Shown here piece after piece: positions 25,901-37,710 of a stretch of 64,000 bases of DNA. The position numbers and the translations under genes were made by a program. Below the pieces are notes generated by a model. The model was not told where the DNA came from. It ran no database searches and saw only the letters and a program-made list of their open reading frames with translations. The DNA lies in assembly GCA_033725935.1 (NCBI GenBank), contig MU867062.1, forward strand, positions 806,001 to 870,000, given 5' to 3'. Numbering within the stretch: the first letter of the stretch is position 1; each line of letters starts with the position of its first letter. The stretch comes from Cladorrhinum sp. PSN259 (lineage: Eukaryota > Ascomycota > Sordariomycetes > Sordariales > Podosporaceae).

Positions 25901-26287
25901 AAGATCGCATCCATTCGCAACTTCTAGGCGCAATTCGTTCGTTTCCCCTCACCTTTCTTTTTCTTCTCAAATTGCGTTTTGCGACGAGTCGATCTACCAT
26001 CATAATCGGCGTCGTCGACAACTCACAATTTGGATTTCTATCTAACATTCATTTTTTCTTCATGCGATGCGCCTCCCCCCACGAATTGTTTCAGTCTGCT
26101 AATCGCACATTGTAAACATCAAATCCCATCTTTTCCTGCAGCGAATTAGCTGCTGCAGAGCCTAGCTGCACGTCATTGCGGTCGATGGTACACCCCACAA
26201 CGACCACCCTGCACTCGCTCGATCACACAACTCATCACCTCCGCCAGATCGACCTCTCCACTGCTGCATCACTTGCAGTCTCCAAAA
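22968..26287. other. 3.3-kb intergenic region between divergent genes
   Basis: Upstream region of both the rhodopsin-like gene and ASE1. Short frames in every phase are present but none is convincing. The last 300 bp before ASE1 is C/T-rich and probably the leader of that gene. No RNA gene or mobile element was seen. Confidence 0.55.
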
Positions 26288-28747
26288 ATGGATACCAGCT
26301 ACCTGGCCCAGCAGGTCAACACCATTATTGGCCAGCTGCATGGCCTCTTCGATGAGATTGGAGTCTCCAACCATGATCGCGAAACGAGAGAGGCAGAGGT
26401 ATGATGTCGCAATACAATACAATGCGATACGCGATGCGATTGTTTGTTTGCTGACATCAGACAAAAACAGCTCTTCGAAGCTCTGTCGGACGCGCTTCAC
26501 AACCAAGTCCGCCTCGTTGCTGCCGAGAAGCAAGAGTTAATTGAGAAGGCGCAAAAGACAATAACAACTATTCGCCAGATGGAGGCCTCCCTCGATGGCA
26601 AGGCATCTCGTCGCAACCGCCAGTCCACTGACGAAGACCTGAAGATCACATATCCCCTGACGAGGTGTCTCCAAGTGCTCAAGGAGAAGCACACCCAAGT
26701 CGCGCGCGTTCATAGAGAGCGCTTCGAACAGGTCAAGAAATTGGTGCAAGCTCTTGAGTCTTATTCTCTTCACCTCGAGCCCAGTTTTGTCAAACTGGAA
26801 CTGCCGCCGACGTCACCACGTCAGTCCATCCCGTCCACCTTTGATTTATCACCAGCCTATGTCGATAAGCTTGATGCCGAGTTCACTCGTGTATATGAGG
26901 AATATACCCAGCGCGTTGCCACTGTCAAAGCGCTGGGCGAAAATATCATTTCACTGTGGGCAGAGTTGGGAACCCCTCAGGCGCAGACCGACGCTGCCAT
27001 CGTCAAATACTACCACGATGCCCCCGAACAGCTTGGCCTCCATCAGGAGGATATTGCCAGACTAAAATCTAAGAGGGACAGGCTGATGGATGAGAAGAAG
27101 AAGCGCGAGAGGCGTCTCCAGGACTTGAAGGATACTGTCGAAGCACTTTGGGAGAAGCTGGAGGTCGACGAAGTGGATCGTAAGTCGTTCCTCAATAGTA
27201 CCCGTGGCTGCGGTATTCGGCAGATCAATGCCTTTGAGGATGAATTGGCGCGTCTGAACGAGCTCAAGCGACAAAACCTTCACATTTTTGTTGAAGATGC
27301 TCGCACCAAACTTCAAGAGCTTTGGGATTCGTTGTATCTTTCCGAAGACGAGATGCTTGAGTTTACTCCTGCCTTTTCCGACGTCTACAGCGATGCACTT
27401 CTTGAGGCGCATGAGCGCGAAATTGCCCGACTTGAGGTGTTGAGAGAACAGCGTGCTCCCACTTTGTCATTGGTTGACAAACACAAGTCACTTATCCAGG
27501 AACGCGATGAGCTGGCTGCCTCGAGCCAGGATGCCTCGCGGTTGATGATGCGGGGGCAAAAGGGTGAGAAACGTGATCCGGGCAAATTACTGAGAGAGGA
27601 GAAGATGAGGAAGCGCATTGCCAAGGAGCTTCCCAAGGTGACCGTGGAGCTGCGCAAGGTTCTCGAGCAGTGGGAGGATGAGTATGGACGCCCGTTCATG
27701 GTTCATGGGGAACGATACCTCGACGTTATAGAGTTGGATGAACCCAGGCCGAATCCAGGACCCCGATCAAAGACTCCCGCCCAGACAGCGCAAACACCAT
27801 CATCAAGTACCGCGACTTTACAACGTGCCAAAAGCGTCGGTGCCTTGAAGTCTGCGCAAAAACCTACTTTATCAAGGACACCTACCGTCAGCCATACCTC
27901 GAAACAATCCCAGACGAGGCCAACAGCACCAGCTAATACTAAGGGCAGTCCCTCTCGAATCCAAGGCAGGCTACCGCTTTCTCCTATGAAGAACGCCAAC
28001 AGCTCCCCTGAGCGACCTAGAATCTCCGAGCAGTCATTACAAGCAAGTGTCAGCCGAACAGGTAGTCTACGCCAAGTTATGCGAGCCCCACCCCCAAAAA
28101 TGCGCGACCTGATCATGCAACCCCCTGAGTTGGAAGCACCAGCCACCAACACGCTGTCACGGTCTGTCGCTCTTAGTTCGAGCATTGTACGACAAGTTCA
28201 GCCCGAGGACGTGTACGTCGATAAAAAAAGGTACCAAAACCTCCCTAGCAGACCAATCTCATCCAGACAGGAAAGTCACACCCCGGATGACTCGAGACCT
28301 GTCTCACAGAGCTCGTCCAGGCCTACTTCATCACGGGAGTATATTCACTCCCAACAAGATTCGCCACGACCCGTGTCCGGAGAGTTCTACTATCACCCTG
28401 CCGCCAGCCAGGCCCCAAGGCAAATCTCCAACTCTTCCAACAATTCAACAGTCTCCACTGTTGTTTCTGGGTCAGAGAATTGGGAAACCTTCGATGATAC
28501 CTCGGAGCCAGAAGCGGACGCCTCGGACGACTATTATGCCAAGGTGCGCGCGGCAAGGGTTCAGCATCAAAATCAGAATTCAAGGCAAGCGACTGTTAGG
28601 GGCATAACGCCTCCTTTCGATGCACCTCAGAAGCAGCGTGCTGGTCATGTTGCTAATGGTGGCGCGGTCGTGGTGGTTGATCAGGAAGAAAGACGGGAAA
28701 GGCTCATGTCAGGGGGAAGCGAGTGGACTGATGAGGATCCTTTCTGA
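26288..28747 (+). CDS. ASE1: Anaphase spindle elongation protein, MAP65/PRC1/Ase1 family
   Basis: Two exons (26288-26398, 26471-28747) encode 795 residues. The start MDTSYLAQQVNTIIGQLHGL is followed, after a 72-bp intron, by ELFEALSDALHNQVRLVAAE, as in other Ase1 N-termini. Residues to about 430 are long alpha-helices (dimerisation and spectrin-like rods), including ITYPLTRCLQVLKEKHTQVA and LRKVLEQWEDEYGRPFMVHG. The remaining 360 residues are Ser/Pro/Arg-rich, basic and probably disordered, with phosphorylation-type SP sites such as RLPLSPMKN. Family members bundle antiparallel microtubules at the spindle midzone and control anaphase spindle length and cytokinesis. The protein ends in an acidic SEWTDEDPF. 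Confidence 0.93.
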
Positions 28748-30078
28748 GGCGGGAAGGATTTGAAACGGGGATAGAGTTGTTGGACTATCTTTTCACGACT
28801 TTCAAGGAAGAGTGTGATACCTTCCCCAAAACGTCTATTTTCTCTTGCTTCTTCTCTTGACTCGGGACAACACAAAAAGGGCCGGCATTTTATTGTTTTT
28901 TCTCGTTCTTGTTTTATTTTACTTGGAGCGGATCACTTTTTTCACTTTCTATTCTTGTTGCCAGATCGTTCGACTTGTATTTATCTCTCTGTTTTTATGC
29001 TGCCGAGGGGTTGGATAGAGGCGAGAATGGAAGGGGCAGTAAAGAGGAGGGTTCTTGACGGGGGGAAACGAAATATAAGGGATTTGCTGAATGGAAGCAA
29101 AGGGATACATTAGGGACGGTCAGGATAGGATACCCTCATAGTCACTTGTGGCAACTGGGCATATGGAGGAAGTGTGAGGCGGTTGTGATTGTTTTTTATT
29201 ACCTTTGGAGTTGGTTCTTGTATATGTATATCCCCTGGGTGGGAGCTCTGGACTGGTGTTTTGTCTGTTTGTCTGTCTGCCAATGAAATATTATAACCGA
29301 TACTACTCAACGTACTTGTTTGTAGTTGTCTCAATGTCTCGCTGTGGTTTAACGACTACTCTGATTCTGAGCGCACCTGAATTGGCCCTGATTGGGTCTA
29401 TCCACGAGGGCACTACTTGGGATATAAGTTCTCATACCTGCCCTACCTTCCAACAGCCCCCAGACAGAAAATACCTGGGAAATAACCCAGTGGTCTGGGG
29501 GTGGCACCACGCCAAACCCCGCCAACCCCCCTTCCTCACACCGGTGAAGGAGGTCCTCCGTTCGAATCCTCGGCCGACCCACGGAGTAAACGCACCGAAT
29601 GCGTTTCGTACCCGGGCGCCTTCCCTTCGGAGGAGCTGCCCGGCGATCTTTTGCCATTTTATTTTTCTGCCTGGTGTTTTATAGTTCGAGATGCGGCTTT
29701 TATGATTTTATTTTCTTTAAGCTTTTCCCCTTCCTTGTTGTAGTGTAGGGACATGTCTATTAATGTAACTAACTACCTTGAATACTTTAGAATACCCATA
29801 CGCAAATATATGAATCATACGCAGCATCTGGTGTCAAATATTCTATTCCATGAATCCTTTACATAAAACGCATCTCGAGTCTGCGGAAATCATGTCTACC
29901 ATTTACCATCTCACCTCCCTTCTTTCTCTGCGCCTAGGCGAATCACCTCCTTTCTCCACCCATCTCATCCCCTACTGACAAGCTGATCGTCCTCCCCGCT
30001 TCTCTATTAGAAAAAGAAAAAAGAAAAAAAGGGGGAAAAAAAGAGGGGAAAAAAGGACAGAGAAAGCTACCCCAACAT
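28748..30078. other. Intergenic region between convergent genes
   Basis: 1.3 kb between the ASE1 stop and the stop of the small Pro-rich gene. It holds a fragment resembling the 3' half of a tRNA (about 29529-29582) but no complete tRNA, and no convincing coding frame. Confidence 0.55.
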
Positions 30079-30666
30079 TTACTTCTCGCCGTTGATTCTC
30101 TTCCAAACCTCACTTTCAGCCTCAACAAGCTTCGTCCCCGCAGCCCTCGCAAGCTTCATCGCCGAACCTAGGATTCCTTCCCCTTCATCTTCTCCTTGCT
30201 TCTCTCCAGATGGCGGTTGGTAGCTCCCCGTCCCTCCTGTACCATACTCGTACGGACTGGCTACAGGAAGTTGGGCCGGTGCTGTTGTGGTCGGCGGAGC
30301 AGGGTAGAAGGCAGTTGAGGTTCCTCGTTGGTTGTATGGAGTCTGAGGAGGGGGTATGGCTTGAGTTTGATTTGGTGGAGGTGGATATCGAGGTGCGGCT
30401 GTGGGAGCTGGAGCTGGAGGAGCGGGCGAGCCGGATTGGGGGAGAGCTGCCGAAGTGGCTGATGGGAGGCGAGGGACTGCTCCTGGTTGGGGAGGGGGTG
30501 GGCCGGAGGGTGCTGTAGAAGTTGGTGCTGGTTGAGTTGTTGTTGTTGCTGGCGGAGTAGGGGAGGGATTACTGGGTGGGTTCGAGTCTGTGGTTGTTTG
30601 AGGAGTTGGGTCCGAGGCTTTGGCTGGGTTGATGGGGGAGTGAGTGTATACTGGGATTGGTGGCAT
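30079..30666 (-). CDS. Small Pro/Thr-rich protein of unknown function
   Basis: An uninterrupted frame of 195 residues beginning MPPIPVYTHSPINPAKASDP. The frame is open further upstream, but that part is hydrophobic, shows no coding character and lies in the promoter. The 30666 ATG follows an AAA and gives a typical start. The body is Pro, Thr, Ala and Gln-rich and disordered. The last roughly 35 residues form an amphipathic helix, GSAMKLARAAGTKLVEAESE, followed by VWKRINGEK, which is the part most likely conserved. I recognise the architecture from other filamentous fungi but know of no function. Divergent from ARP8 with a 927-bp gap. Confidence 0.75.
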   Translation of the reverse strand: MPPIPVYTHSPINPAKASDPTPQTTTDSNPPSNPSPTPPATTTTQPAPTSTAPSGPPPPQPGAVPRLPSATSAALPQSGSPAPPAPAPTAAPRYPPPPNQTQAIPPPQTPYNQRGTSTAFYPAPPTTTAPAQLPVASPYEYGTGGTGSYQPPSGEKQGEDEGEGILGSAMKLARAAGTKLVEAESEVWKRINGEK

Positions 30667-31593
30667 TTTGAAAGTTGGTGTAAGTGAGAAACTGTTGGTG
30701 AGAGTTGTAGTTTGTAAATGGGTTGCTAATATGTGAGTTTGTATGTGAGCGAATGGTAAAAAAAAGAAAAAGAGGACATATATGCTGTTTCGAATGCTCT
30801 TTGAAGTAGGAGTGAGTGAGTGCCTGCTGTCCTCTAACGCGTGTATAAGTGGCGACGTCATAGGCAGCTGGAGGACAATTGCCAACCAGCTGCTCAGGCG
30901 ACATAGAACTATCCCACATTCCGGGGTTAGGGTAAGCGAGCTATCAACGGTCCAGTACGTCCTTTTCTGGTGTTCACTCCCAGACAAGATATGTGGAAAC
31001 AAGCCATCTTCCGTCACCGGTATGACCCAGTGTCAGTGTTACCTACCTTGGGTGATTTTCACAGCTCATTCAGATGGGGAGTGTTGATCTTGAAGATGCT
31101 CCTTCGTTGGGTAGGCGGTCAGAGCGCCAAGCAAGCTACCCACTTATTCCAGGGATGTTTGGGAACCAATTGAGGCCTTGCAACCATGCCGCCATGCAGG
31201 GGAATTTGGGCGTGGTTGATCAGCCTCGCGGCAAGATTCCAACCGTCAATTGAAGGAAGCTCGGTGCTCTTGCGCAGACCGACGCACGCCAAATTTTTGG
31301 GGACGAGGTTTCAACGAGACACACGAAGTCAGACGATTATTATTCCCACGAACCAATTTTTCTGCAAACCCCCGAATCGCCTTCGACTCCAAACACCATC
31401 GCCAACGAGTCGCGATTCTATTCAACGCCCACCACCAACTATCATCAACCTCACCATCCACCGGGGAGTTTGAACTTTTGAATTCAGCACCGCACTACTT
31501 AACTCTTAATAATCAACGGCGCATCTCAACAACACCAATTAAAATTTCCATTGTTAGCATTATCTACCATCACCATATATTTATCCTGTCATC
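30667..31593. other. Bidirectional promoter region (Pro-rich gene / ARP8)
   Basis: 927 bp between two divergent starts. It contains pyrimidine-rich leader-like sequence before ARP8 (about 31330-31590). An ACGCGT core lies near 30838; one such core in this length is not meaningful on its own. Confidence 0.55.
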
Positions 31594-33882
31594 ATGGTGG
31601 GCAAAGTCAGTGAGCGCGTCCTTGCGCGGGAAGGTAGGCGCTCCCATATCCACAAGCAAACATGTCGACCAAGCAAATACTGACCCCTCCATCACACAGG
31701 ACTCGAACGAACCGATAATGGCATGAAACAAACGAGCTGGCCTGATGTGCCACCAATCAACCAAAAGAACTACTATACGGATTACATGAAGCGCGATGAT
31801 CAGATCCTTTCCTTCAGATTAGCAGCCGAGGCGAGCAGGGACAGATTAGTACAGAACGCCAAAGACCGCGATCGCGCCCTGAACAACACCAATGGGGAGG
31901 TTTCTTTCCTCAACGACGAGATTCAAGGTGACGATGCGGCTCCCTCAGCACATTTGGACCCGTCCAAGATTATTGTCATACATCCTGGTAGTCAGAATAT
32001 GCGAATCGGCTTTGCCAGCGATGCGTTACCCAAGACCATCCCCATGGTTCTAGCGACCAAATATCCCCAGACAGAGGCCGAGCAATACGAAGCGGTACCT
32101 CGGCGCAAGTTTGAGGAGCGGTCGATGGACCTTCAACATGGCGAGGAGTGGTCCAAGAAATACCAAAAGATGTGCAACGATCTCAAGATAGACATGCGTA
32201 CCAACAAGCGGAAGGTGCTCCCAAATTCCAAGGATCTTGTCATCAACTTCAACCGAAGGACCGAGCCAGAGATTATTTCACAGCACAACGACCCGTTGCA
32301 GGTGGAATGGACCGACGTAAAAACTCTCGAGGACCCGAACTCTTTGGCATCTTGTTTCATTGGGCACCAGGCACAGCGCGTGCCAGATGATTCGGTTCCA
32401 AAATTCAGGCTATGGCGACCGATCCAGCATGGCTGGCTGAATGAGGCAGAATACCCTACCAAGGCACACCTCTTCAATGATCTCGAAACGATATTAGACC
32501 GAGCTTTCCGCGACGAATTAGGCCTCAAGAAGAGTACCGAGTTGAAACAGTACAGTTGTGTAATAATCATACCAGACCTCTACGACAAAAAATACGTCGA
32601 GGAGCTACTGCACCTCTGTGTCGAATGGTTTGACTTTAGCAGGGTCTCATTCATACAGGAGGGCATGGCGGCGACGTTTGGTGCGGGCTATACACAAGCT
32701 TGCGTAGTGGATGTTGGCGCGCAAAAGACTTCAATCACTTGTGTTGAGGATGGTCTCTGTATCGAAGATTCAAGAGTCAATCTCAAGTTTGGAGGATACG
32801 ACGTTACCGAGACCTTTCTCAAGATGATGCTCTACGACAACTTCCCATATCAAGACATCAATCTTCGTCGGCGATACGACTTCTTGCTCGCCGAGGAGCT
32901 CAAGATGAAGTACTGCACTCTGTCACAGGCCAACATCTCTGTTCAGGTCTACGACTTCCACCTGCGTGCTCCCAATCAACCAACCCGGAAGTACCAGTTC
33001 AAATGCTACGACGAGGTCATTCTGTCACCAATGGGATTCTACGATCCAACCATCTTTGACAACAGCGCCAAGCTTAACAAGCGACGAGAGTTGATTGATC
33101 GATCATACAACGCCTATGATGTTGAGCAACCAGACGACCCCACATCTGCTGCACAACTTGCCATCCTTGCACTAACCCAGCCTTCAGTCATGCAGACCAC
33201 AATAAGCTTGACTACACCAGGAGAGATGGCTACACCGAGTAAGGAACGTACACAGCCATTCAACTTTTTGGCTCGTCCCGATGCAGCAAGCGCCACCCCG
33301 GGCACATCTAAAGCTCCATCACCAGCACCGGATGGCACCAGCACCCCAGTTCCGGCGCCATATCTGTTCGGTTCATCACGAGACGCCGGTAGCCCCGCGC
33401 CTTTTGGTAGAAACGGCGGTACACTAGCCCCGAACGGAACATCTGTCCTCCCAACAACCTCGTTCGATGGTCTTGCTTCGCAGCCTCTTCAGCGGACGGC
33501 GAAGGATCTTGCCATTGAGCGCGACTCCGTTCTCCCTATTGCGCCTTTGGACATTGCCATTATGACGAGCATCCAGAATGCAGCAAAGGGCGATGAGAAG
33601 AAGGTCCGTGAGTTGTTGGGCAGCATCATGGTGGTTGGAGGTGGAGCCAAGATTCCTCATTTCGGTACCTTCTTGGAAGAGAAGCTCAAGGCTAGGAGGC
33701 CAGATCTGGCGGACAGGATCTTGGTGAGCAGAAGTGCCAAGGAGATGGACGAGCAGGTGGTTACGTGGAAGGGAGCAAGTGTGTTTGCGAAGCTGCCGAC
33801 TAATGATTCGTGGATTACGAAATATGAGTATAGTATGTTGGGGAGTAGGGTTATTTATCACAAGGTTTTGTGGCAGTATTAA
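31594..33882 (+). CDS. ARP8: Actin-related protein 8, INO80 chromatin-remodelling subunit
   Basis: Exon 1 is only 40 nt (31594-31633, MVGKVSERVLARE). After a 66-bp intron exon 2 runs 31700-33882, giving 740 residues. The actin-like fold is clear: phosphate-loop-like IIVIHPGSQNMRIGFASDAL, QYSCVIIIPDLYDKKYVEEL, ACVVDVGAQKTSITCVEDGL, and GSIMVVGGGAKIPHFGTFLE near the end. The N-terminal extension and the NFNRRTEPEI segment are typical of Arp8. Arp8 is an INO80 subunit that, with Arp4 and actin on the HSA helix, senses linker DNA and couples nucleosome binding to ATPase activity in the nucleus. A Pro/Ser/Thr/Ala-rich loop at about residues 505-625 interrupts the fold. The true start depends on the short first exon; the downstream ATG in exon 2 (NGMKQTSW) would drop 19 residues. 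Confidence 0.93.
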
Positions 33883-34572
33883 GGGTATGGGGAGATGGTG
33901 CTTTTGGTAAGGAGAAAAAATGGCTTGGGAGTTGAAATTGATTTGGGATCTGGGACTTTGGGAAAAGCTGTTTCTTTTGCCTTTGCAGGTGGGCTTTATG
34001 GAGCACACACAAAAGTCGAGGTTGGGGAGGAGTGGATGGAAGGAAACGGCCACTTTAAGGTGGTGTTTGATAGAGTGTAGTGAGCATAAAAGCAAGCCAT
34101 GTTTTTCTGGTGTATTTTTGGTTCGTTTTGGATGTTGCAAAATCTTGTATTCATATGGCACATTGCTGTTGTTTGAGCATCGTCAAGAGGCGGGTATTGA
34201 TATTCCTTAGATAGATATATCTCTAATGTATTCACTACTTTCCGGATGGATCAGCCCAACTCCAGAAGCGCCCTGCGAGGCATCTAATGGCTTGCGCTAG
34301 TATTATTACAAGCCAGATCATCAAGGCCTTGCCTTTAAATCCGGATCATGCATTAGACTATGCTTAGCCAAGTTCGTGTTACACACCTATTTAGCTAAAC
34401 TCATCACATCCAATCCGAATTAATCGTTCACACACACATGTAGCTAGCTGGTCTCTCCCCCCTCACTCCGCTTGGCTTCAACTTCTCCTCTTGAAAATAC
34501 ACATGCTTGAGCTTTCCCTCTTCCATTCCAAGAGAGCATCACTTCTTCACAAATACTCAATACTAAAACAAA
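33883..34572. other. Intergenic region
   Basis: 690 bp between ARP8 and the broken APH gene, both on the plus strand. It contains the ARP8 3' region and the upstream region of the next gene. No gene is visible. Confidence 0.6.
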
Positions 34573-35835
34573 ATGGACAACCACCACTCTGCAGCACCAC
34601 CCCACCTCCTTGAAGATCATCAAGATGAAGACGACTTCTTCACGAGGAACAATCTGCCACCTTCCACCAAATCCCAGTGCCACGAATTCGTCCACGCCCT
34701 CTACCCTAATTCTCGAATATCAGAACATGAATCCCAGGGATGCTGTTCTTACACACTTCAGCTGTCTGATCCTTGTTTGATAATACAGTTCAGACCTGCT
34801 TTGCATAGATTGGATCTCGAAATGACCTCTGGCGCTCACCGATTATTTCCTCTGCTCACTCCTGAAACTAAACTTTTGGGAGTACTATCGCCTGTGCCTG
34901 AGACTGACTCGCAAAGGGTGTTTGTTTACTCGCACTCTGTTTTATTGGGTGCGTCACTTTCTTCGCTAACTCTTACGATGATGCAAAAGTATGCTTTGGT
35001 AAAGTCTTTGGCACGAGTGTTCATCACCTCTTACAACAATTGCCGCCGCCCTGGTGGTGATGCTTCTTCTTCATCATCATCAGCATCTTGTGAAAACTTC
35101 TGGCGAAAAGGAAAGGTCGGTTCGTCACTTGCTTCCCGGGTGGCGCATTTTGCACGGCGACCTCCCTGTTCGATTTAAACCATTCGTACGGGTCGCTTTG
35201 AATTCGTTAAAAGAGATTGAAGAGGAATTACCGTGGGTTCTGACGCATGGGGATCCGGTGCCGAGTAATATCTTGGTCGATGACAAAAGTGGTGAGATAA
35301 CGGGGCTGATTGACTGGGCTGAGGCCGAGTATTTACCTTTCGGTGTTGGGTTTGTTGGTCTAGAGGAGGTTCTAGGCTATCGCGATGATATCAGACACGG
35401 AAAAAAGGGTGTACAGAAGTACCCGGCAAAGGGTACGAGGTTCCGACATCTACCTCGAGCCGAGGAACTGAGAGATTTGTTCTGGGATGAGATATGTAAA
35501 GGAGTGCCGGAAATGGGAAGTAAAGAGATGAGGAGGAGGGGTAGAAATTGCTAGGGCTATTGGGGGGTTGCTTTGGTTCGTACTCTTTCTTGTCTGGGTG
35601 TCCAATTGGGGAGAGATTTATGAGAACTAACTTGATAGGTACGGTATTGCATTTGACAATGGGAAATTGGACAGGGTGGTTTCTGAAGGCCGAGATGATG
35701 AGGAGATACAGATGTTGGATATGTTCCTTTTTGGGAGGGACAAGCATGATCATTTCGAGGACGGCGGCCTGGAGGATCGTATGGCAAGTGATAAGATAGA
35801 TCTCTGCCTGACGGCGCCGAGGACGATGTTTTAGA
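34573..35835 (+). pseudogene. Aminoglycoside-phosphotransferase (APH)-fold gene with two frameshifts
   Basis: The ATG at 34573 opens a frame giving MDNHHSAAPPHLLEDHQDED and running to about 35155. There the homologous reading moves to another frame at gcacggcgacctcc, where one base is extra. The second segment holds the kinase-like catalytic motif LTHGDPVPSNILVD and the metal-binding GLIDWAEAEYLP. A second extra base, in the G run near 35540 (aggaggaggggtag), moves the frame again before RAIGGLLW. A probable intron (donor near 35574, acceptor about 35638) then leads to YGIAFDNGKLDRVVSEGRDD and a stop at 35835. APH-fold proteins are common in fungi, mostly of unknown substrate. Catalytic residues are intact, so the decay is recent, or the two indels are sequence errors. 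Confidence 0.7.
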
Positions 35836-36061
35836 TGCCAGACAACGACACCTCCGTTGGTTCCGGGTTCTCACGGTGAGTTGCCTCTAAGTTGGATCTT
35901 CAGAAGGCGCATCCCAGATACGGAGATGGATAGCCTATCAGGCAGCCGAAACTGTCCTCTTTCAGAAAAGCAGTTGCCACCAAGGGCATTTTCCTCTCTT
36001 TCCCTCTCACACTTGCATCACATCACTAATTTGGGTGGCTCCTGCCCTGGCCATATTCCAG

Positions 36062-36742
36062 ATGGACGTGGCAGCTCTGATTTTACCCCCCCTCCTCCCC
36101 GGCCAGGATCTCAACTCAGCAATCGTCAGCCTCTGCAAACAGTTCTCTCATGATATACTTCATCACTACCCACGGTTGCCCACAATGCCCATCGCACCGG
36201 TCAACAACATTGAGGCTGCCGCTATTATGGCCGGAACGGTTCCAGAAGGAGCAGAAAAGCCCGGTTCAGGGTCCAGCAATGAGGAAGACGGCGGGAGCTG
36301 CTCCGCCCTCGGCTCGACAGTCAAGTCGGTTCGTCACGGACAAGAAAACCACTAGGCCGTTAAACCATTTTGGGCAAACAGTGTTCCCGTCCGCTCCTAG
36401 GGCCTGGGTGCGTTGCTTGGTACAAAAATTTGGATGTACAAGCTTGCTGGATACGATATCAGATCTCCCGGAACCTACAAGAAGCTGGATCCTATGCCTG
36501 GAGAAGAAACCAAGATCTATCTGGAGGATACGAATGAGAGAATGCATAGTTCTGTGAGGGTAAGACTGACCCTGAAGGGCCTTGGGTTGAACGATAGATC
36601 CGAGTGGGAGGCTCCAGCGTTGCATGGTAAGTGGAAGCTGAGAAAAACTACGGTCAAGTTTGTTGATCCTATCCCGAGTAGTGTTGCTACTTGGGAGCCT
36701 ACGGGTTTTATCGCGGGTACTACTGCTGTGGGAAAGGGTTGA
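36062..36742 (+). pseudogene. Doubtful or degenerate coding region
   Basis: An ATG frame from 36062 (MDVAALILPPLLPGQDLNSA) stops at 36355. An overlapping frame gives RFVTDKKTTRPLNHFGQTVF. A third, in another phase up to 36742, gives WMYKLAGYDIRSPGTYKKLD and RVRLTLKGLGLNDRSEWEAP. The last two look more protein-like than chance frames nearby and may be one gene split by a frameshift or an unseen intron around 36390-36420. No family is recognised. The adjacent APH gene is also broken. Confidence 0.25.
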
Positions 36743-37649
36743 AGTATATGTTTGTTGGTACTGGGGCTGACGAGAAGCAGGAGAGAACGGCAACGGGAAC
36801 GACAGGCGATAAAGTTTCAGTTGACACCCGTTAATACATCTAATGCCCCGACTGTCAAGAATATGGATGGGAGGAAGGTTTGAGAGGGTGACAGTGGTGA
36901 AAGAATGTGTCTACGTATAGGAGTATTACGACTTTCCCTAAGAGCTTGGTTATTGGTAGACTGATAAAACAATAATGAGTAATGAATAGCGTTCCCGCTT
37001 TTAGAAGAAGTCTAGTTTCTGGTCGTGTTTGATAGGTTGAAGCCCGCGTATTCAGAAACATTGCTTGTTAGTGACGACGAATCCATCAACTGAAGATCGA
37101 TGATGTTGCTTTTTCCGTCATCGTTTGAAACTGTATCGTGAACAGTTTTTGACGGGTGTTTGCATATCTGCAACAGTGTTTGATGGTGAGGTGCTGTTTG
37201 AGGTCATCAGGCTTCAGTATCATCTTGTTTCTGATAGCAAACCTGTGCCTCCTCTTCCGCGGATATCGGGTTTGGGAACATCGAACTGCAGCTGTTCTGG
37301 TGTCCAACCTTTCGGGATTCCACATGAGGCAGGAGGATGGTTACGAGCTGAGAAAGAAAACAGCCTTGTAGGAATGAGATGGGATCACCCCTTACGCTTA
37401 ACTTGTTCCCCCCTCACAATTGATGACGTTTTCTGATGTCTTCGAAACAGGAAGGAATAGGAAGTCCATGTGGTGGTCAAAAATATTTTTTCCGGTGACG
37501 AATCCTCTTTTCTGATGATGGCCCGGAAATCTGTTCAGAAGATAATTCCTCTCTCTGGGATTTGGTCTTGTCCAAGGCCATATCTTGGTTGACAGGCATC
37601 ACAGCATGAATGATGTGTGGCGGTAAGGCTGAGCTGGGATGAAATTCCC

Positions 37650-37710
37650 TGGATGGATGGATGGATAGATGGATGGATGGATAGATGGATGGATGGATGG
37701 GTGGATGGGT
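37650..37710 (+). repeat. GGAT/GATA tetranucleotide microsatellite
   Basis: About fifteen tetranucleotide units of GGAT with interspersed AGAT and GGGT variants, in gene-poor sequence. Confidence 0.85.

Noticed and set aside
25516..26115. 199-codon frame upstream of ASE1
   Set aside because: Composition typical of translated leader/promoter sequence. It ends near the ASE1 leader and shows no domain.
30667..31017. Upstream extension of the small Pro-rich protein to an ATG at 31017
   Set aside because: The added 117 residues are promoter-like translated sequence; the internal MPPIPVY start fits better.
33424..34161. 245-codon minus-strand frame over the end of ARP8
   Set aside because: Shadow of the ARP8 coding sequence; composition is not protein-like and no start context or splice logic supports it.
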